From positions 1,616,001 through 1,680,000 of the forward strand of contig NZ_CP091799.1 of the NCBI RefSeq assembly GCF_022024235.1: a DNA stretch of 64,000 bases, written 5' to 3'. This document shows, one piece after another, positions 43,557 through 56,058 of this stretch. Positions within the stretch are counted from its first letter, which is position 1; every line of letters begins with the position of its first letter. Origin of the DNA: Segatella baroniae B14. Lineage in GTDB: Bacteria > Bacteroidota > Bacteroidia > Bacteroidales > Bacteroidaceae. The translations under genes and the position numbers were made by a program. The notes beneath the pieces were generated by a model. That model did not search any database, was not told the origin of the DNA, and saw nothing but the letters and a program-made list of their open reading frames with translations.

Positions 43557-45479
43557 TTACCCGAAAAGATGATCTATTTCCTGTTGTGTTAGTATACAGA
43601 GGATACTCTTACCATCCGGAGCATAATTTGGATTTGAACAAGCAAAAAGACCGTTCACGATTGCTTCCATTTCTTCATTAGACAAAATTTGACCTTGAGG
43701 AATTGCAGCATTTCTGGCTAAACTTAATGATAAAGACTGTCGCATTTCTTCTTTCATCGATTTACCCATATCGATTGCCGAATGTACAATATCTTCTACC
43801 AACGTTATAGGATTTATTCCATCAAGTCCCATAGGTATTGCATTAACAGCATAGCTTCCACCTCCTAAATCTGTGAGTTCAAAGCCCATATCTACCATAT
43901 CAGAAAAGATGTCTTGTAATACTACTTGTTGAGATGGTGTAAAGCGTACTGTTTCAGGAAATAAGACTTTCTGTGACTGAAATGTGTGCTCAATCAACTG
44001 TTTTTGATACTGTTCATACAAAATACGTACATGCGCACGATGCTGGTCAATTATCATCAAACCTGACTTTACTGCTGTCATGATGTACTTTGCTTTGTAT
44101 TGATAATGTAAAGGGGATTTATCTTCTACTAAATGCTCCTTACTTTCCACAACAGTATTTTGTCTACTCTCAAAGATATCTCCTTCTTGTGAAACTGTTT
44201 TGGATTTTAATCCTTCATACAGTTTCCCCCACTCTTCCGGTACACGAGCCTGCTTTGATTCAAAAATTTCTCCTTGAGTTATAGCTGCATAATTTGAATC
44301 TATTTTTGACGCAAACGTTTGTCCTATCTGTTGTTCTCCATCCTGACTCACCAAATCTTCGCTAGAAGATTCAAATGGATTATAAGACGGATTATAGTTT
44401 ACCCTTGGAGCTGACAATTGATTGCCACTCTCTCCAAAAACAGGTATTTCTGGCTTTCCTTCAGTATCAAAATCTATAGTAGGAACATTGTTAAAAAGTC
44501 CAACTGCCTCCTTTACGGCTGCTGACAAAATCTGCCATATAGCCTGTTCATTTTCAAATTTTATTTCAGTCTTGGTCGGATGGATATTAACATCTATATT
44601 ATGTGGATCTACATCAAAATATATAAAATAAGGAACCTGTTCTCCTAATGGTACTAACCGATCAAAAGCGCTCATAACTGCCTTATTAAAATAAGGATGT
44701 TTCATATAGCGACCATTAACAAAAAAATATTGGTGTGCACCCTTTTTACGAGCAGATTCTGGTTTACCAACGAATCCTGATATTTTACCTAAGCTTGTCT
44801 CTACATTTACAGGGAGCAAATCCTGGTTTAAACGCTTTCCGAATATATCTAAAATACGATGTCTAATACTTCCAGGTTGTAAATTGAACATTTCTGTCCC
44901 ATTGCTATATAAACTGAAATGTATATTAGGATTAACTAATACTATACGCTCAAAAGCCGTAAGTATATTGTTCAGTTCGGTAGTATTCGACTTTAGAAAT
45001 TTTCTTCTAGCTGGTACATTAAAAAATAAGTTTTCTATTTTAAAATTACTACCTATAGGGCAAGAGCAAGGCTCCTGTCCTATAAACTTTGATCCAGAAA
45101 TAGAAAGTTGAGTACCTATATCTTCAGAAGCCTGACGCGTTTTAAGCTCTATCTGCGCAACAGCAGCTATGGAAGCTAATGCCTCTCCACGAAATCCCAT
45201 AGTATGAAGTGCAAAAAGGTCATCAGCCTTTTTGATTTTGGATGTTGCATGTCGCTCAAATGAAAGACGTGCATCTGTATCAGACATACCCTTTCCATCA
45301 TCTATCACTTGAATAGATGTACGACCAGCATCAACTACAAGAACCTGAATCGATTTGGCTCCAGCGTCGACAGAATTCTCCACCAACTCCTTGATTACAG
45401 AAGCAGGTCTTTGAATAACCTCACCCGCCGCTATCTGATTAGCAACAGAATCGGGTAATAACTGTATGATATCGCTCAT
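43557..45479 (-). CDS. mutL: DNA mismatch repair protein MutL
   Basis: 640 residues. The GHKL ATPase domain (1-335) has [14 protein letters not shown] (motif I), DDGKGM (motif II) and [12 protein letters not shown] (motif III). A disordered linker (about 340-440) joins a C-terminal dimerisation domain. The site of the endonuclease motif DQHAxxExxxxE reads [12 protein letters not shown], with D478-Q479-H480 kept but Ala and the first Glu replaced; the Zn-site motifs are also not apparent. It should couple MutS recognition to downstream repair. The ATG overlaps the stop of the OstA-like gene (TAATG), so it is the last gene of the envelope operon. Confidence 0.95.
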   Translation of the reverse strand: MSDIIQLLPDSVANQIAAGEVIQRPASVIKELVENSVDAGAKSIQVLVVDAGRTSIQVIDDGKGMSDTDARLSFERHATSKIKKADDLFALHTMGFRGEALASIAAVAQIELKTRQASEDIGTQLSISGSKFIGQEPCSCPIGSNFKIENLFFNVPARRKFLKSNTTELNNILTAFERIVLVNPNIHFSLYSNGTEMFNLQPGSIRHRILDIFGKRLNQDLLPVNVETSLGKISGFVGKPESARKKGAHQYFFVNGRYMKHPYFNKAVMSAFDRLVPLGEQVPYFIYFDVDPHNIDVNIHPTKTEIKFENEQAIWQILSAAVKEAVGLFNNVPTIDFDTEGKPEIPVFGESGNQLSAPRVNYNPSYNPFESSSEDLVSQDGEQQIGQTFASKIDSNYAAITQGEIFESKQARVPEEWGKLYEGLKSKTVSQEGDIFESRQNTVVESKEHLVEDKSPLHYQYKAKYIMTAVKSGLMIIDQHRAHVRILYEQYQKQLIEHTFQSQKVLFPETVRFTPSQQVVLQDIFSDMVDMGFELTDLGGGSYAVNAIPMGLDGINPITLVEDIVHSAIDMGKSMKEEMRQSLSLSLARNAAIPQGQILSNEEMEAIVNGLFACSNPNYAPDGKSILCILTQQEIDHLFG

Positions 45480-47164
45480 TATATTTTTACTTCTTCACCT
45501 TTTTTCTCGTCTTTTTTACCTATACGTTGTAATGGTGCAGTATGACGACTTACATTCTTTAATTTTTGATCTTCACGTTTACCTCGCCACTCAAAAATAT
45601 CATTTTTATCTTTTGGACGAATATTATCAAACCATGCAAATGATGGCAACTTATATTTAACTGGAGGTATTTGACTCATTGGATAAAGTGTTCCTGTGGC
45701 TTTCGGCATCCATATTCTTACAAGCTGCTGATGTTCATCCATAAACATCTTCGCTGTATCGGTTTCTGTATAGTTCAAGCCAATCATAGAACTATCTTTA
45801 TCATTTATTGGATAATATACAATTTGCACATTTCCGAAGGAAACTCCTTTCTGAGCTTTACCATTAACAAAAAAAGCCTCCATCTCTCGTGAAGCTACCT
45901 GATTATAATGTATGCTATCCCCTAATGATTCTACGGACAACGCTTGTCCGATGACATGCGCATAGCGTAACGTGGAATCATTCATAAACAATTGTATTTT
46001 TTCTCCAAGCAACTGTCTTCCTGCATTCCATACAATCGGATCCTTATACATAGTCATACATGAATCCTGAGAATTAAAGACCATAGAATCGCATACCGCC
46101 TGAACATCCTGACGGAAGGCGCGAACTTTTGGAAAACAATGAACCTTTCGATAAACAGAATCTGTATTTATATTAAATGTATAGATTTTCATCGTATCAG
46201 AATGCATCCACAATGTATCTTTTTGAGAGTAATCTATAGCAACCGGTCTACGTGTAGCAAATCCATATCCTGTTTTTTCATTATAACGCAAATAACCGCA
46301 ATGAAGAGAGTTCTTATTGCGTTTATCCACATAGATAACGTTACCAAAGCCTTCACTGTCTTTATCTTTAACATAGAACAAGCTATCACCTGTAATAGAT
46401 TTATCCTTATCTACCATAGTAGAACGCCCATATAATCTGGCACGATCAGTTTTGGTATTATAATAACCATTACTTGTATTTACCACACTACCTTTAGACG
46501 TAATTTTCGAAGGGCCAACAACATGAGCAACAGAATTACGTGTATCATAAAACATCGTATCTGTTGTAATGTAATCCCGACCATTTTTTAGATGGACATT
46601 ATAATAGAATTCAGCCTCTCTCGTATCAACATAATAGCGTCCCCAATCTGCAACAAGTTTGTTTTTTCCATCAGATAAAGTTCCACCTTCTGAGAAATTG
46701 ACATAATTATAAAGACGATCGTAATCAAGGCTATCCGTATTTAAGACTTGCTTACGATGATGTAATACTACATTATGACGTGCACGCATAAACTGAACTT
46801 GTCCATCATAATCGGCATAATCACATTTCAAAGACAACGTATCTCCTTGTCTGAAATGCACATGCCCAAAAGCCTTTACAGAATTTGTTGCCTGATAAAA
46901 ATAGGCGCTATCACAGGTAAGATGAGAATTCTGATGTCGAAATGACACGTGTCCTGTCAGGATTTGAGCATCAGGATTTACACTATACTGATCAAATCTT
47001 AAATTATCCGCATGGATCAGATAAATACGATTATCACCTACTATCTTACGCTTTTTACGTGCTCCAAATGCCGATGACACACAGAGCCCAAACAGGCATA
47101 AAATCAGTAACATACTGATTCCATGCCCGCTAATATTTTGCTTTTTCAAATGATTATTTATCAT
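45479..47164 (-). CDS. OstA/LptA-like organic solvent tolerance protein
   Basis: 561 residues with an N-terminal signal or anchor (about 15-35, [17 protein letters not shown]). The middle (about 45-260) consists of OstA-like beta-jellyroll repeats: [74 protein letters not shown]. Such repeats in LptA/LptD form the bridge carrying LPS across the periplasm. The C-terminal third is specific to Bacteroidota and ends in a charged tail. The start overlaps the stop of the SurA-like gene by 4 bp (ATGA). lptB lies about 10 kb away. Confidence 0.87.
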   Translation of the reverse strand: MINNHLKKQNISGHGISMLLILCLFGLCVSSAFGARKKRKIVGDNRIYLIHADNLRFDQYSVNPDAQILTGHVSFRHQNSHLTCDSAYFYQATNSVKAFGHVHFRQGDTLSLKCDYADYDGQVQFMRARHNVVLHHRKQVLNTDSLDYDRLYNYVNFSEGGTLSDGKNKLVADWGRYYVDTREAEFYYNVHLKNGRDYITTDTMFYDTRNSVAHVVGPSKITSKGSVVNTSNGYYNTKTDRARLYGRSTMVDKDKSITGDSLFYVKDKDSEGFGNVIYVDKRNKNSLHCGYLRYNEKTGYGFATRRPVAIDYSQKDTLWMHSDTMKIYTFNINTDSVYRKVHCFPKVRAFRQDVQAVCDSMVFNSQDSCMTMYKDPIVWNAGRQLLGEKIQLFMNDSTLRYAHVIGQALSVESLGDSIHYNQVASREMEAFFVNGKAQKGVSFGNVQIVYYPINDKDSSMIGLNYTETDTAKMFMDEHQQLVRIWMPKATGTLYPMSQIPPVKYKLPSFAWFDNIRPKDKNDIFEWRGKREDQKLKNVSRHTAPLQRIGKKDEKKGEEVKI

Positions 47165-48621
47165 TTAACCCAACCTTCATATTCAAATTTACAATCCTTG
47201 TAGCGATCATTCATCTTAACATATGTCTTTTTTATTTTATTGACCACCCAGTCATGAATTGCATTTTCTTTCTCTTTCTTTGTAACTAGATTCTGCATAA
47301 CCTGAAAATCTTCAGTTATTGTTGCTCTATGACCATCAATTCTAGATTTCAATTTAACTATACAAGCCTGCTTCTTACCTTTAGCATTAACCATAGTAAA
47401 TGCTGATGAAATCTGTCCGACTTTCAAAGTATCTACAACTCTAGCAATCTCAGAAGGCAAATCCTTCATTTGAAAACGTGATGTACGTCCTGTTTCTGAA
47501 CTATTGGCCATCAAGCCAAAATTGCTTTTAGTATCTTTATCGTCTGATAGATATGAAGCTGCAGACTCAAATGAGAACTTATTCGCACGAATATCATCTG
47601 CGATAGAATCAAGACGAAGCGACGCTGACTGAAGTGCTTCTTCTGATACGGTAGGCTTGAGCAAAATATGACGACAATTAATCTTGTCACCACGTTTGTC
47701 TATCAATTGAATAATATGAAAACCAAACTCTGTTTCAACTATCTTAGAAATTTTCTTCGGATCTGTTAAATTAAATGCTACATTCGCAAAAGCTGGATCA
47801 AGCATACCTCTACCAATATAGCCTAATTCACCTCCCTGACGAGCAGATCCCGGATCTTCTGAATATAATCGAGCTAGTGTTGAGAACGAAGTTTCTCCAT
47901 CGTTTACACGCTTTGTAAAGTCACGTAACTGTTCTTTGATACGCTCGGTTTCATCCTTAGATATTTTTGGTTGCCTCGTTATAACCTGAACTTCAACCTC
48001 TGTCGGAACAAAAGGAATACTATCCTCTGGCAAATTTTTAAAATAAGCCCTGACCTGAGCTGGAGTCACCTTTATATCCTTAACAAGTTCTTCACGCTCC
48101 TTTCTAATCAACTGCTGATTTTTGAAATCATCATGCATTTGCTGACGGATTTGAGTAATCGTCATTTTACGATACTCTTCCAATTTTTCGCGAGAACCAA
48201 TCAATTGTATCCAATAATTAATCTGATCATCTATACCTTGTGATACTTCTGACTCAGTAACCTCAATACTATCAATTGCTGCCTGATGAAGAAACAATTT
48301 CTGAATCGCAAGTTGTTCAGGAATAGAACAATCAGGATCACCCTGAAACTTTACACCCTCAGCTTCGCCCTGCATTCGCATCATTTCAACATCCGATTTT
48401 AATATAGGCTCATCACCTACTACCCAAATCACTTCATCAATGATACTATTTTCCTTTATTTCAGGACTATTTTTCGCAGAATCAGCATTAAAGTTCTTAT
48501 GCTCCAACGAATCATTCACGGTTTGAGCAACTCGAAAATACGGTCTTCCTGCATTTACTGTAATTACAGCCATCAAAAGCAGTCCACTGAACCCACAAAA
48601 TAATTTGTTTACAGTCTTCAT
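47161..48621 (-). CDS. SurA-like periplasmic chaperone/peptidyl-prolyl isomerase
   Basis: 486 residues with a signal peptide (about 1-24). A SurA N-terminal-like helical region (about 60-190, IIDEVIWVVGDEPILKSDVE) precedes two PpiC rotamase domains (about 205-310 and 318-420; ARLYSEDPGSARQGGELGYI and CRHILLKP mark them). E. coli SurA escorts beta-barrel proteins to the BAM machinery; the same role is likely. It sits between another PpiC protein and the OstA-like protein in one tight array. Confidence 0.9.
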   Translation of the reverse strand: MKTVNKLFCGFSGLLLMAVITVNAGRPYFRVAQTVNDSLEHKNFNADSAKNSPEIKENSIIDEVIWVVGDEPILKSDVEMMRMQGEAEGVKFQGDPDCSIPEQLAIQKLFLHQAAIDSIEVTESEVSQGIDDQINYWIQLIGSREKLEEYRKMTITQIRQQMHDDFKNQQLIRKEREELVKDIKVTPAQVRAYFKNLPEDSIPFVPTEVEVQVITRQPKISKDETERIKEQLRDFTKRVNDGETSFSTLARLYSEDPGSARQGGELGYIGRGMLDPAFANVAFNLTDPKKISKIVETEFGFHIIQLIDKRGDKINCRHILLKPTVSEEALQSASLRLDSIADDIRANKFSFESAASYLSDDKDTKSNFGLMANSSETGRTSRFQMKDLPSEIARVVDTLKVGQISSAFTMVNAKGKKQACIVKLKSRIDGHRATITEDFQVMQNLVTKKEKENAIHDWVVNKIKKTYVKMNDRYKDCKFEYEGWVK

Positions 48622-48632
48622 ACTATAATAAA

Positions 48633-50063
48633 TTAGTGTTTATTGACAGTAGCCAATATATCTTGATACACTTCTACTGGATATTTCTTCCGCAAAGCCT
48701 CTATCCATACCTTTTCTAACTCATCTTGGTAATCTGAAATGACCTTAGATTTTACATCTTCATATGTCTCTGGTCCTTTTTTCAACTTCTTACCAAATAT
48801 TGCATCTATAGGATAGTCTTTTATTTGCTTAATCTGTGCAGTGTCTACATGAAACACCATTTTATCAACTACGGCATTATCACCTTTCTTGAATATTCCT
48901 TTTTCTACACGGATACGTATAGTGGAATCATTATTGAATGTCTTGCGTAAAATAGAAGCCCACTCTTGAAATGGTTTTCCCTTGACACTTTTTTTCACTG
49001 CACTTACATCTGCAGCATCTTTTACATGATAGGCAATACCTTTAAATCGAGGTTCATCCCAAGCATAGGATTTTTTATGCCTTTTGAAATAATTTTCTAA
49101 GCCTACCTCATCTTTTGCAGCCTTTTCCCAAATTTTACGATTACTAATTTCATAAAGAAGAAGACCATCATGGTATTCTTGAATAAGATATTTCAAATTA
49201 GAGTCCTTTTCAGACATATCAGAAGCTCTTTCATCAAGAACAGTTTCTCTCGTAGCTCCTTCTGGTAAAGTCTTGACTATTGAATCGAGATTACGATCTA
49301 TAATTTGCTCTCGTATACCTCGCTGCTCTATAAATCGATAGATGTTATTCTTGAGAGAATCATATGAAAAGAATTTTCCCTTATCTGTCATCAAGATAAT
49401 ATGATATCCTGCTGGTGAAGAAAAAGGTTTGCTCATTTCACCTTTCTTCATTGAATAAGCAACATCTTCAAATTCCTTGTATGTTTGACCTTTTACGATC
49501 CAAGGTAGCAAACCGCCTTGCACAGCAGACCCTTTGTCATCAGAATATTTTTTTGCTAACTCTTGGAAATTAGCTCCCTTTTTAAGAGCATTATAAATGG
49601 AATCGATTCGATTTTTCACAATTTCCGCTGCTTTAGCTGGTGCATTTTGCTTTAACAGCAATAAAATGTGAGACGGACGAATCATACCGCCATTATTATC
49701 TATACGTTGTCTTTCACTTTCGTATATCTTATGCGCTTCAGCCTCAACTTCAGCTTCTGTAATAAAAGACGGACGCACTTGTTGATCACGATAACTTTCA
49801 AATTCCTTTTGAAAAGAAGTTAACGTATCCAGATGCGCATCTTCAGCTGCCTTCACCTTTAGTTTGTAATTGATAAAAAGATCTACATAATCTACGATAC
49901 TTTTTTTATCAATAACACTGGCAGAATTATTTTTGTTATAAGAATACTCAAACTCAGACCTGCTCACAGGTCTACCTGCTATTTTCATTATAACAGGGTC
50001 AGTTTGACCAAAAACCATGCCCCCGTTGAGGAGCATGGCTGTTAACAACGCATATATTTTCAT
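48633..50063 (-). CDS. PpiC-type peptidyl-prolyl isomerase, periplasmic
   Basis: 476 residues with a signal peptide (1-19, NGGMVFGQ). One clear parvulin domain lies at about 125-230 (SHILLLLKQ, AKKYSDDKGSAVQGGLLPWI, YHIILMTDKGKF). The rest is helical, with a second, more divergent half (about 300-470) reminiscent of PpiC/SurA paralogues in this phylum. It probably assists outer-membrane protein folding alongside the SurA-like protein encoded 11 bp downstream. It starts 24 bp after guaB. Confidence 0.88.
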   Translation of the reverse strand: MKIYALLTAMLLNGGMVFGQTDPVIMKIAGRPVSRSEFEYSYNKNNSASVIDKKSIVDYVDLFINYKLKVKAAEDAHLDTLTSFQKEFESYRDQQVRPSFITEAEVEAEAHKIYESERQRIDNNGGMIRPSHILLLLKQNAPAKAAEIVKNRIDSIYNALKKGANFQELAKKYSDDKGSAVQGGLLPWIVKGQTYKEFEDVAYSMKKGEMSKPFSSPAGYHIILMTDKGKFFSYDSLKNNIYRFIEQRGIREQIIDRNLDSIVKTLPEGATRETVLDERASDMSEKDSNLKYLIQEYHDGLLLYEISNRKIWEKAAKDEVGLENYFKRHKKSYAWDEPRFKGIAYHVKDAADVSAVKKSVKGKPFQEWASILRKTFNNDSTIRIRVEKGIFKKGDNAVVDKMVFHVDTAQIKQIKDYPIDAIFGKKLKKGPETYEDVKSKVISDYQDELEKVWIEALRKKYPVEVYQDILATVNKH

Positions 50064-50087
50064 TAGTATTTTTTAAATTACATTTCC

Positions 50088-51587
<1,500 letters not shown>

Positions 51588-51597
51588 TTATTGCGTG

Positions 51598-51605
51598 CAA
51601 ATATA
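51598..51605 (-). promoter_or_regulatory. -7 box of the guaB operon
   Basis: TATATTTG matches TAnnTTTG, 25 bp upstream of the ATG; no clear -33 TTG. Confidence 0.55.
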
Positions 51606-51679
51606 GTAATAATTTTCCATATATAAAGGGCTATTTTATGATTTTCGTTTTGAATTAATGCTATTTAACGTCCATATAG

Positions 51680-51715
51680 AGAAGCCCTGTTTGCGTTTTT
51701 GCAAACAGGGCTTCT
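51680..51715 (-). terminator. Terminator after recQ
   Basis: Perfect 15-bp stem (AGAAGCCCTGTTTGC and its complement) with 6-nt loop. The T-tract is weak, so termination efficiency is uncertain. Confidence 0.7.
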
Positions 51716-51739
51716 TTATATAACGTTATCACTGCAACT

Positions 51740-53920
51740 TTAATTCGCATTTTCCGACAGAAATTTAATTCTTACCAACCGAATTTCGTCTTCACTGTAA
51801 TCATCTCCTAATTCATCTAAGGCTTCATTGAGATCATCCGTTTCACTTTCCATGAAATAATCATAAATGTCATCTACTTTATCATCATCGACAACATCCT
51901 CAATAAAATAATCTATGTTAAGTTTAGTGCCACTATATACAATGGCTTCTATTTCATCTAGCAGATCACTAAAATCGAGTCCTTTGGCATCTGCCAGATC
52001 ATCCAATGCCATTTTACGGTCTATAGACTGGATGATACTAACTTTCAGCATCGATTTTTTCGCTACTGTTCGAACACGAAGTTCTTCAGGTGGAACGATT
52101 TGTTTTTCTTCGCAATATTCCTTTATGACTTTCAAAAACTCTTTTCCGTATCGCTTTGCTTTTCCTATACCAACACCTTGTACGTTCGTCAGCTCTTCCT
52201 GAGTAACAGGATACATAGTTGCCATCTGTTCCAAAGAAACATCTTGGAAGATCACATATGGTGGCAATTGGTGTTTATGAGCTGTTTTCTTTCGTAAATC
52301 CTTCAAAATAGAGAACAACTCTGGATCAAGAGCACTTGTTCCACCCGCCTCATTTGAATCATCTACATAATCATCTGTAAACTCATTATCCATAACGATC
52401 ATGAAAGGCTCTTGACTCTTGATATACCGTTTACCGGAAGCAGTTAATTTTAACAAGCCATAATTCTCAACATCCTTACGGAGATAACCTGCCAAAAGCG
52501 CCTGACGAATTACTGGATTCCACAATTTATTATCCATATCTGCACCTGCACCAAACTCATCTAGCTGATCATGCTTATGCGATACAATATCGTCAGTTCC
52601 TCTACCCTTAACAAAGTCAACAATATATTCTTGACGGAAATTTTCTTTTACAGCAGCTACAGCTTTTAAAATAATCAACAAAGCATCCTTGCCATCTATT
52701 TTTGTCTTTGGATGCTTACAATTATCACAATTGCCACAATTATCCTGCTCGTATTCCTCACCAAAATAATGAAGGAGCATTTTTCGACGACATACTGAAG
52801 ATTCTGCATAAGCTGCAGTTTCTTGAAGTAATTGTCTACCGATATCCTGTTCAGCGACAGGCTTACCCTCCATGAATTTTTCTAGTTTCTTCAGATCTTT
52901 TTTCGCATAGAAGGCTATACATTTACCTTCTCCACCATCACGACCTGCTCTACCTGTTTCCTGATAGTACCCTTCCAGACTCTTAGGTATATCATAATGG
53001 ATAACAAAACGCACGTCAGGCTTGTCTATACCCATACCAAAGGCTATAGTCGCAACGATGACATCGATATTTTCCATAAGGAAATCATCTTGGGTCTTCG
53101 AACGCGTTGAAGAATCTAATCCTGCATGATAAGCAGCTGCTTTAATATCATTAGCCTTTAAAATTTCTGCAAGCTCTTCAACTTTTTTTCTGGCTAAACA
53201 ATAAATAATACCACTTTTACCAGGATGCTGTTTAATAAACATAATAATCTGCTTATCTACATCCTTAGTTTTAGGACGTACTTCATAGTACAAGTTAGGA
53301 CGATTAAACGAGCTTTTAAACTCATGAGCATCTGCTATCCCCAAGCTTCGCTTGATATCCGTACGAACTTTATCCGTTGCAGTGGCGGTCAAAGCTATAA
53401 CAGGCGCATTACCTATCTGACTGATTATCGGGCGAATTCTTCTATATTCAGGACGGAAATCATGTCCCCATTCCGATATACAATGAGCCTCATCTACAGC
53501 ATAGAAAGAAATCTTTACCGTTTTAAGGAATTCTACATTATCCTCCTTCGTTAAAGATTCTGGAGCTACATACAACAATTTAGTCTTACCAGCACGAATA
53601 TCCGATTTCACCTGTTCTACAGCCGACTTATTTAATGAAGAGTTCAAATAATGAGCCACGCCATCACCTTCACTCATACCATTAATAACATCAACCTGAT
53701 TTTTCATCAAAGCTATTAATGGAGAAATAACTATTGCCGTACCAGGCATAATTAAAGAAGGTAGCTGATAGCACAAACTCTTACCGCCTCCTGTCGGCAT
53801 CAATACAAACGTATCGTTGCCATCAAGAACATTACGGATAATAGCCTCCTGATCGCCTTTAAATTTATCAAAGCCAAAGTAGCGCTTTAGTGCATCTATA
53901 AGATTAACTTCTTTCGTCAT
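51740..53920 (-). CDS. recQ: ATP-dependent DNA helicase RecQ
   Basis: 726 residues. Walker A is MPTGGGKS (K47), the DEAH box is at 143-146 in VDEAHCISEWGHDFRPEY, and QETGRAGRDGGEGK is motif VI. A four-Cys zinc site (C-R-R-K ... CGNCDNC) and the RQC winged helix follow. An HRDC domain (about 530-610, PYVIFQDVSLEQMATMYP) and an acidic HTH-like tail (about 630-726) complete it. It unwinds DNA 3' to 5' in recombination and fork repair. It lies 85 bp downstream of clpX and may share its transcript. Confidence 0.95.
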   Translation of the reverse strand: MTKEVNLIDALKRYFGFDKFKGDQEAIIRNVLDGNDTFVLMPTGGGKSLCYQLPSLIMPGTAIVISPLIALMKNQVDVINGMSEGDGVAHYLNSSLNKSAVEQVKSDIRAGKTKLLYVAPESLTKEDNVEFLKTVKISFYAVDEAHCISEWGHDFRPEYRRIRPIISQIGNAPVIALTATATDKVRTDIKRSLGIADAHEFKSSFNRPNLYYEVRPKTKDVDKQIIMFIKQHPGKSGIIYCLARKKVEELAEILKANDIKAAAYHAGLDSSTRSKTQDDFLMENIDVIVATIAFGMGIDKPDVRFVIHYDIPKSLEGYYQETGRAGRDGGEGKCIAFYAKKDLKKLEKFMEGKPVAEQDIGRQLLQETAAYAESSVCRRKMLLHYFGEEYEQDNCGNCDNCKHPKTKIDGKDALLIILKAVAAVKENFRQEYIVDFVKGRGTDDIVSHKHDQLDEFGAGADMDNKLWNPVIRQALLAGYLRKDVENYGLLKLTASGKRYIKSQEPFMIVMDNEFTDDYVDDSNEAGGTSALDPELFSILKDLRKKTAHKHQLPPYVIFQDVSLEQMATMYPVTQEELTNVQGVGIGKAKRYGKEFLKVIKEYCEEKQIVPPEELRVRTVAKKSMLKVSIIQSIDRKMALDDLADAKGLDFSDLLDEIEAIVYSGTKLNIDYFIEDVVDDDKVDDIYDYFMESETDDLNEALDELGDDYSEDEIRLVRIKFLSENAN

Positions 53921-53980
53921 AATTATAAAGTAGCTCCTTTATTCACTTTTAAACTGAGTTGTTTTTCATTGTTGAATCAA

Positions 53981-53998
53981 TTGGACCCGAAGGTCCAA
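53981..53998 (-). terminator. UUCG-loop hairpin between clpX and recQ
   Basis: 7-bp stem TTGGACC/GGTCCAA closed, on the minus-strand RNA, by a UUCG tetraloop. No T-tract follows, so it may act as an RNA-stability barrier rather than a full terminator. Confidence 0.5.
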
Positions 53999-54005
53999 CT
54001 GATAG

Positions 54006-55244
54006 TTATGCTCCTTGTTGTAATTCCAAGTGAGACTTTTCAAGTTGCTCTTTAGCGTAATCAAGAGTAACTGCAAATGCTTTCAATCGCTTAGACGGAA
54101 TTTCAAACATGGCATCAATCATAATAGACTCAACGATAGAACGGAGTCCTCGTGCACCAAGCTTGTATTCTACAGCCTTATCAACGATATAATCAAAAAC
54201 GTCTTCATCGAATGTCAACTTGATACCATCCATTTCAAACAACTTTTCATATTGCTTAATGATTGAATTTTTAGGTTCAACCAAGATTCTGCGCAAAGCT
54301 TCACGATCCAAAGGATTAAGGTATGTCAGAACTGGAAGACGTCCGATAATTTCAGGAATCAATCCAAAATGCTTCAAGTCTTGAGGGAGTACATATTTCA
54401 TCAAGTCACTCTTATCAATCTTTCGTACATTTTGAACGGAATTGTAACCCACGACATGCGTATTCATACGCTGTGCTATTTTTTGTTCGATACCATCAAA
54501 TGCGCCACCACAAACAAAGAGGATATTACGCGTATCTACATGGATATACTCTTGATCTGGATGTTTACGACCTCCCTGAGGTGGCACGTTAACCATAGTA
54601 CCTTCCAAGAGTTTTAACAATCCTTGCTGAACACCTTCACCACTTACATCACGAGTAATCGATGGATTGTCACTCTTGCGTGCAATCTTATCAATTTCAT
54701 CAATAAAGACGATACCTCTTTCTGCTGCGGCTACATCATAATTAGAAACCTGAAGTAAACGGCTAAGGATACTTTCTACATCCTCTCCTACATATCCTGC
54801 TTCTGTAAATACAGTAGCATCTACAATTGTGAAAGGAACATCGAGCAACTTAGCAATTGTACGGGCTAGTAATGTTTTACCAGTACCAGTACTACCAACC
54901 ATAATGATATTACTCTTCTCGATTTCTACTCCATCATCAGCAACAGGCTGTTGTAAACGCTTATAATGATTATAAACAGCCACGGCCAAGGTTCGCTTTG
55001 CCTCATCCTGCCCAATAACATACTGATCAAGATATTTCTTAATTTCTTTAGGCTTTGGTACCTTTTTCAATTTAAGAGGATTATCTGAAGCATGCTGTTC
55101 TTTTTTGGGAGACAAGCCACTTGTTTGAACGATATCATAAGCCTGCTCTGCACAATTTTCACAGATATATCCGTTCAAACCGGTTATCAATAATTTTACT
55201 TCATTTTCACTTCTTCCACAGAAGCTACAAACTTTTTTTGGCAT
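54006..55244 (-). CDS. clpX: ATP-dependent Clp protease ATP-binding subunit ClpX
   Basis: 412 residues. The N-terminal zinc domain uses C6, C9, C28 and C31. The AAA+ module has Walker A GSTGTGKT (117-124), Walker [13 protein letters not shown] and pore loop GYVGED. It unfolds tagged substrates and feeds them to ClpP. It starts 8 bp after clpP, with which it is cotranscribed. Confidence 0.97.
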   Translation of the reverse strand: MPKKVCSFCGRSENEVKLLITGLNGYICENCAEQAYDIVQTSGLSPKKEQHASDNPLKLKKVPKPKEIKKYLDQYVIGQDEAKRTLAVAVYNHYKRLQQPVADDGVEIEKSNIIMVGSTGTGKTLLARTIAKLLDVPFTIVDATVFTEAGYVGEDVESILSRLLQVSNYDVAAAERGIVFIDEIDKIARKSDNPSITRDVSGEGVQQGLLKLLEGTMVNVPPQGGRKHPDQEYIHVDTRNILFVCGGAFDGIEQKIAQRMNTHVVGYNSVQNVRKIDKSDLMKYVLPQDLKHFGLIPEIIGRLPVLTYLNPLDREALRRILVEPKNSIIKQYEKLFEMDGIKLTFDEDVFDYIVDKAVEYKLGARGLRSIVESIMIDAMFEIPSKRLKAFAVTLDYAKEQLEKSHLELQQGA

Positions 55245-55252
55245 TTTTATTA

Positions 55253-55921
55253 TTACTTCTTGCGCGTGAGAACTGTATCAATCATACCATATTCCTTAGC
55301 CTCCTCTGCATTCATCCAATAGTTACGGTCACTATCTTGCCATACTTTTTCATAAGGAGTATGAGAGTGGTTAGAAATAATCGTATAAAGTTCCTTCTTA
55401 AATTTCTGAATTTCTTTTGCTTCGATTTCAATATCTGAAGCCTGGCCCTGCACACCACCTAAAGGCTGATGAATCATAACACGGCTATGAGTCAAAGCTG
55501 AACGTTTTCCTTCTTGGCCAGACACCAACAAAACTGCAGCCATTGAAGCAGCCATACCTGTACAAATCGTTGCTACATCACTAGATATAAACTGCATGGT
55601 ATCATAAATACCAAGACCAGCAGTAACACTACCACCAGGACTATTGATATAAATAGAGATATCCTTACCACTATCTACCGAATCTAGATAAAGCAACTGT
55701 GCCTGCAGAGTATTGGCTGTATAATCATCGATTTCAGTACCTAAGAAGATAATTCTATCCATCATCAGACGAGAGAACACATCCATCTGAGTAACATTCA
55801 GCTGACGTTCTTCCAAAATGTATGGATTTAAATATTGAGCCTGAGCTCTCACTACATCATCGAGAACCATACCGTTCATTCCCAAATGCTTAGTAGCATA
55901 ATTTCTAAAATCTTTGTTCAT
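55253..55921 (-). CDS. clpP: ATP-dependent Clp protease proteolytic subunit
   Basis: 222 residues. The catalytic triad is Ser126 in [11 protein letters not shown], His151 in [11 protein letters not shown] and probably Asp198 in DSDRNYWM. The N-terminus is slightly longer than in E. coli and may be processed. It forms the tetradecameric barrel served by ClpX, the next gene. Its -7 box (55993-56000) lies inside the loop of the terminator that ends tig. Confidence 0.97.
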   Translation of the reverse strand: MNKDFRNYATKHLGMNGMVLDDVVRAQAQYLNPYILEERQLNVTQMDVFSRLMMDRIIFLGTEIDDYTANTLQAQLLYLDSVDSGKDISIYINSPGGSVTAGLGIYDTMQFISSDVATICTGMAASMAAVLLVSGQEGKRSALTHSRVMIHQPLGGVQGQASDIEIEAKEIQKFKKELYTIISNHSHTPYEKVWQDSDRNYWMNAEEAKEYGMIDTVLTRKK

Positions 55922-55955
55922 ATGTTTAATTATCCTTTCGTAATAAACAAGAAAA

Positions 55956-56022
55956 AGAGGCTATCGACCTTCTTATATCTTTTTCGTAGAAACAAAGATA
56001 ATAAAAAAAATCGATAACCTCT
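55956..56022 (-). terminator. Terminator of tig with long loop containing the clpP -7 box
   Basis: Arms AGAGGCTATCGA and TCGATAACCTCT (11 of 12 pair) enclose a 43-nt loop, followed on the minus strand by TTTTTC. Confidence 0.6.
55993..56000 (-). promoter_or_regulatory. -7 box of clpP-clpX
   Basis: TATCTTTG matches TAnnTTTG; it lies inside the tig terminator loop. No clear -33 TTG. Confidence 0.5.
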
Positions 56023-56058
56023 TTATATAAAAGAAGTTTTTTCTAAAAAACTTGATTA

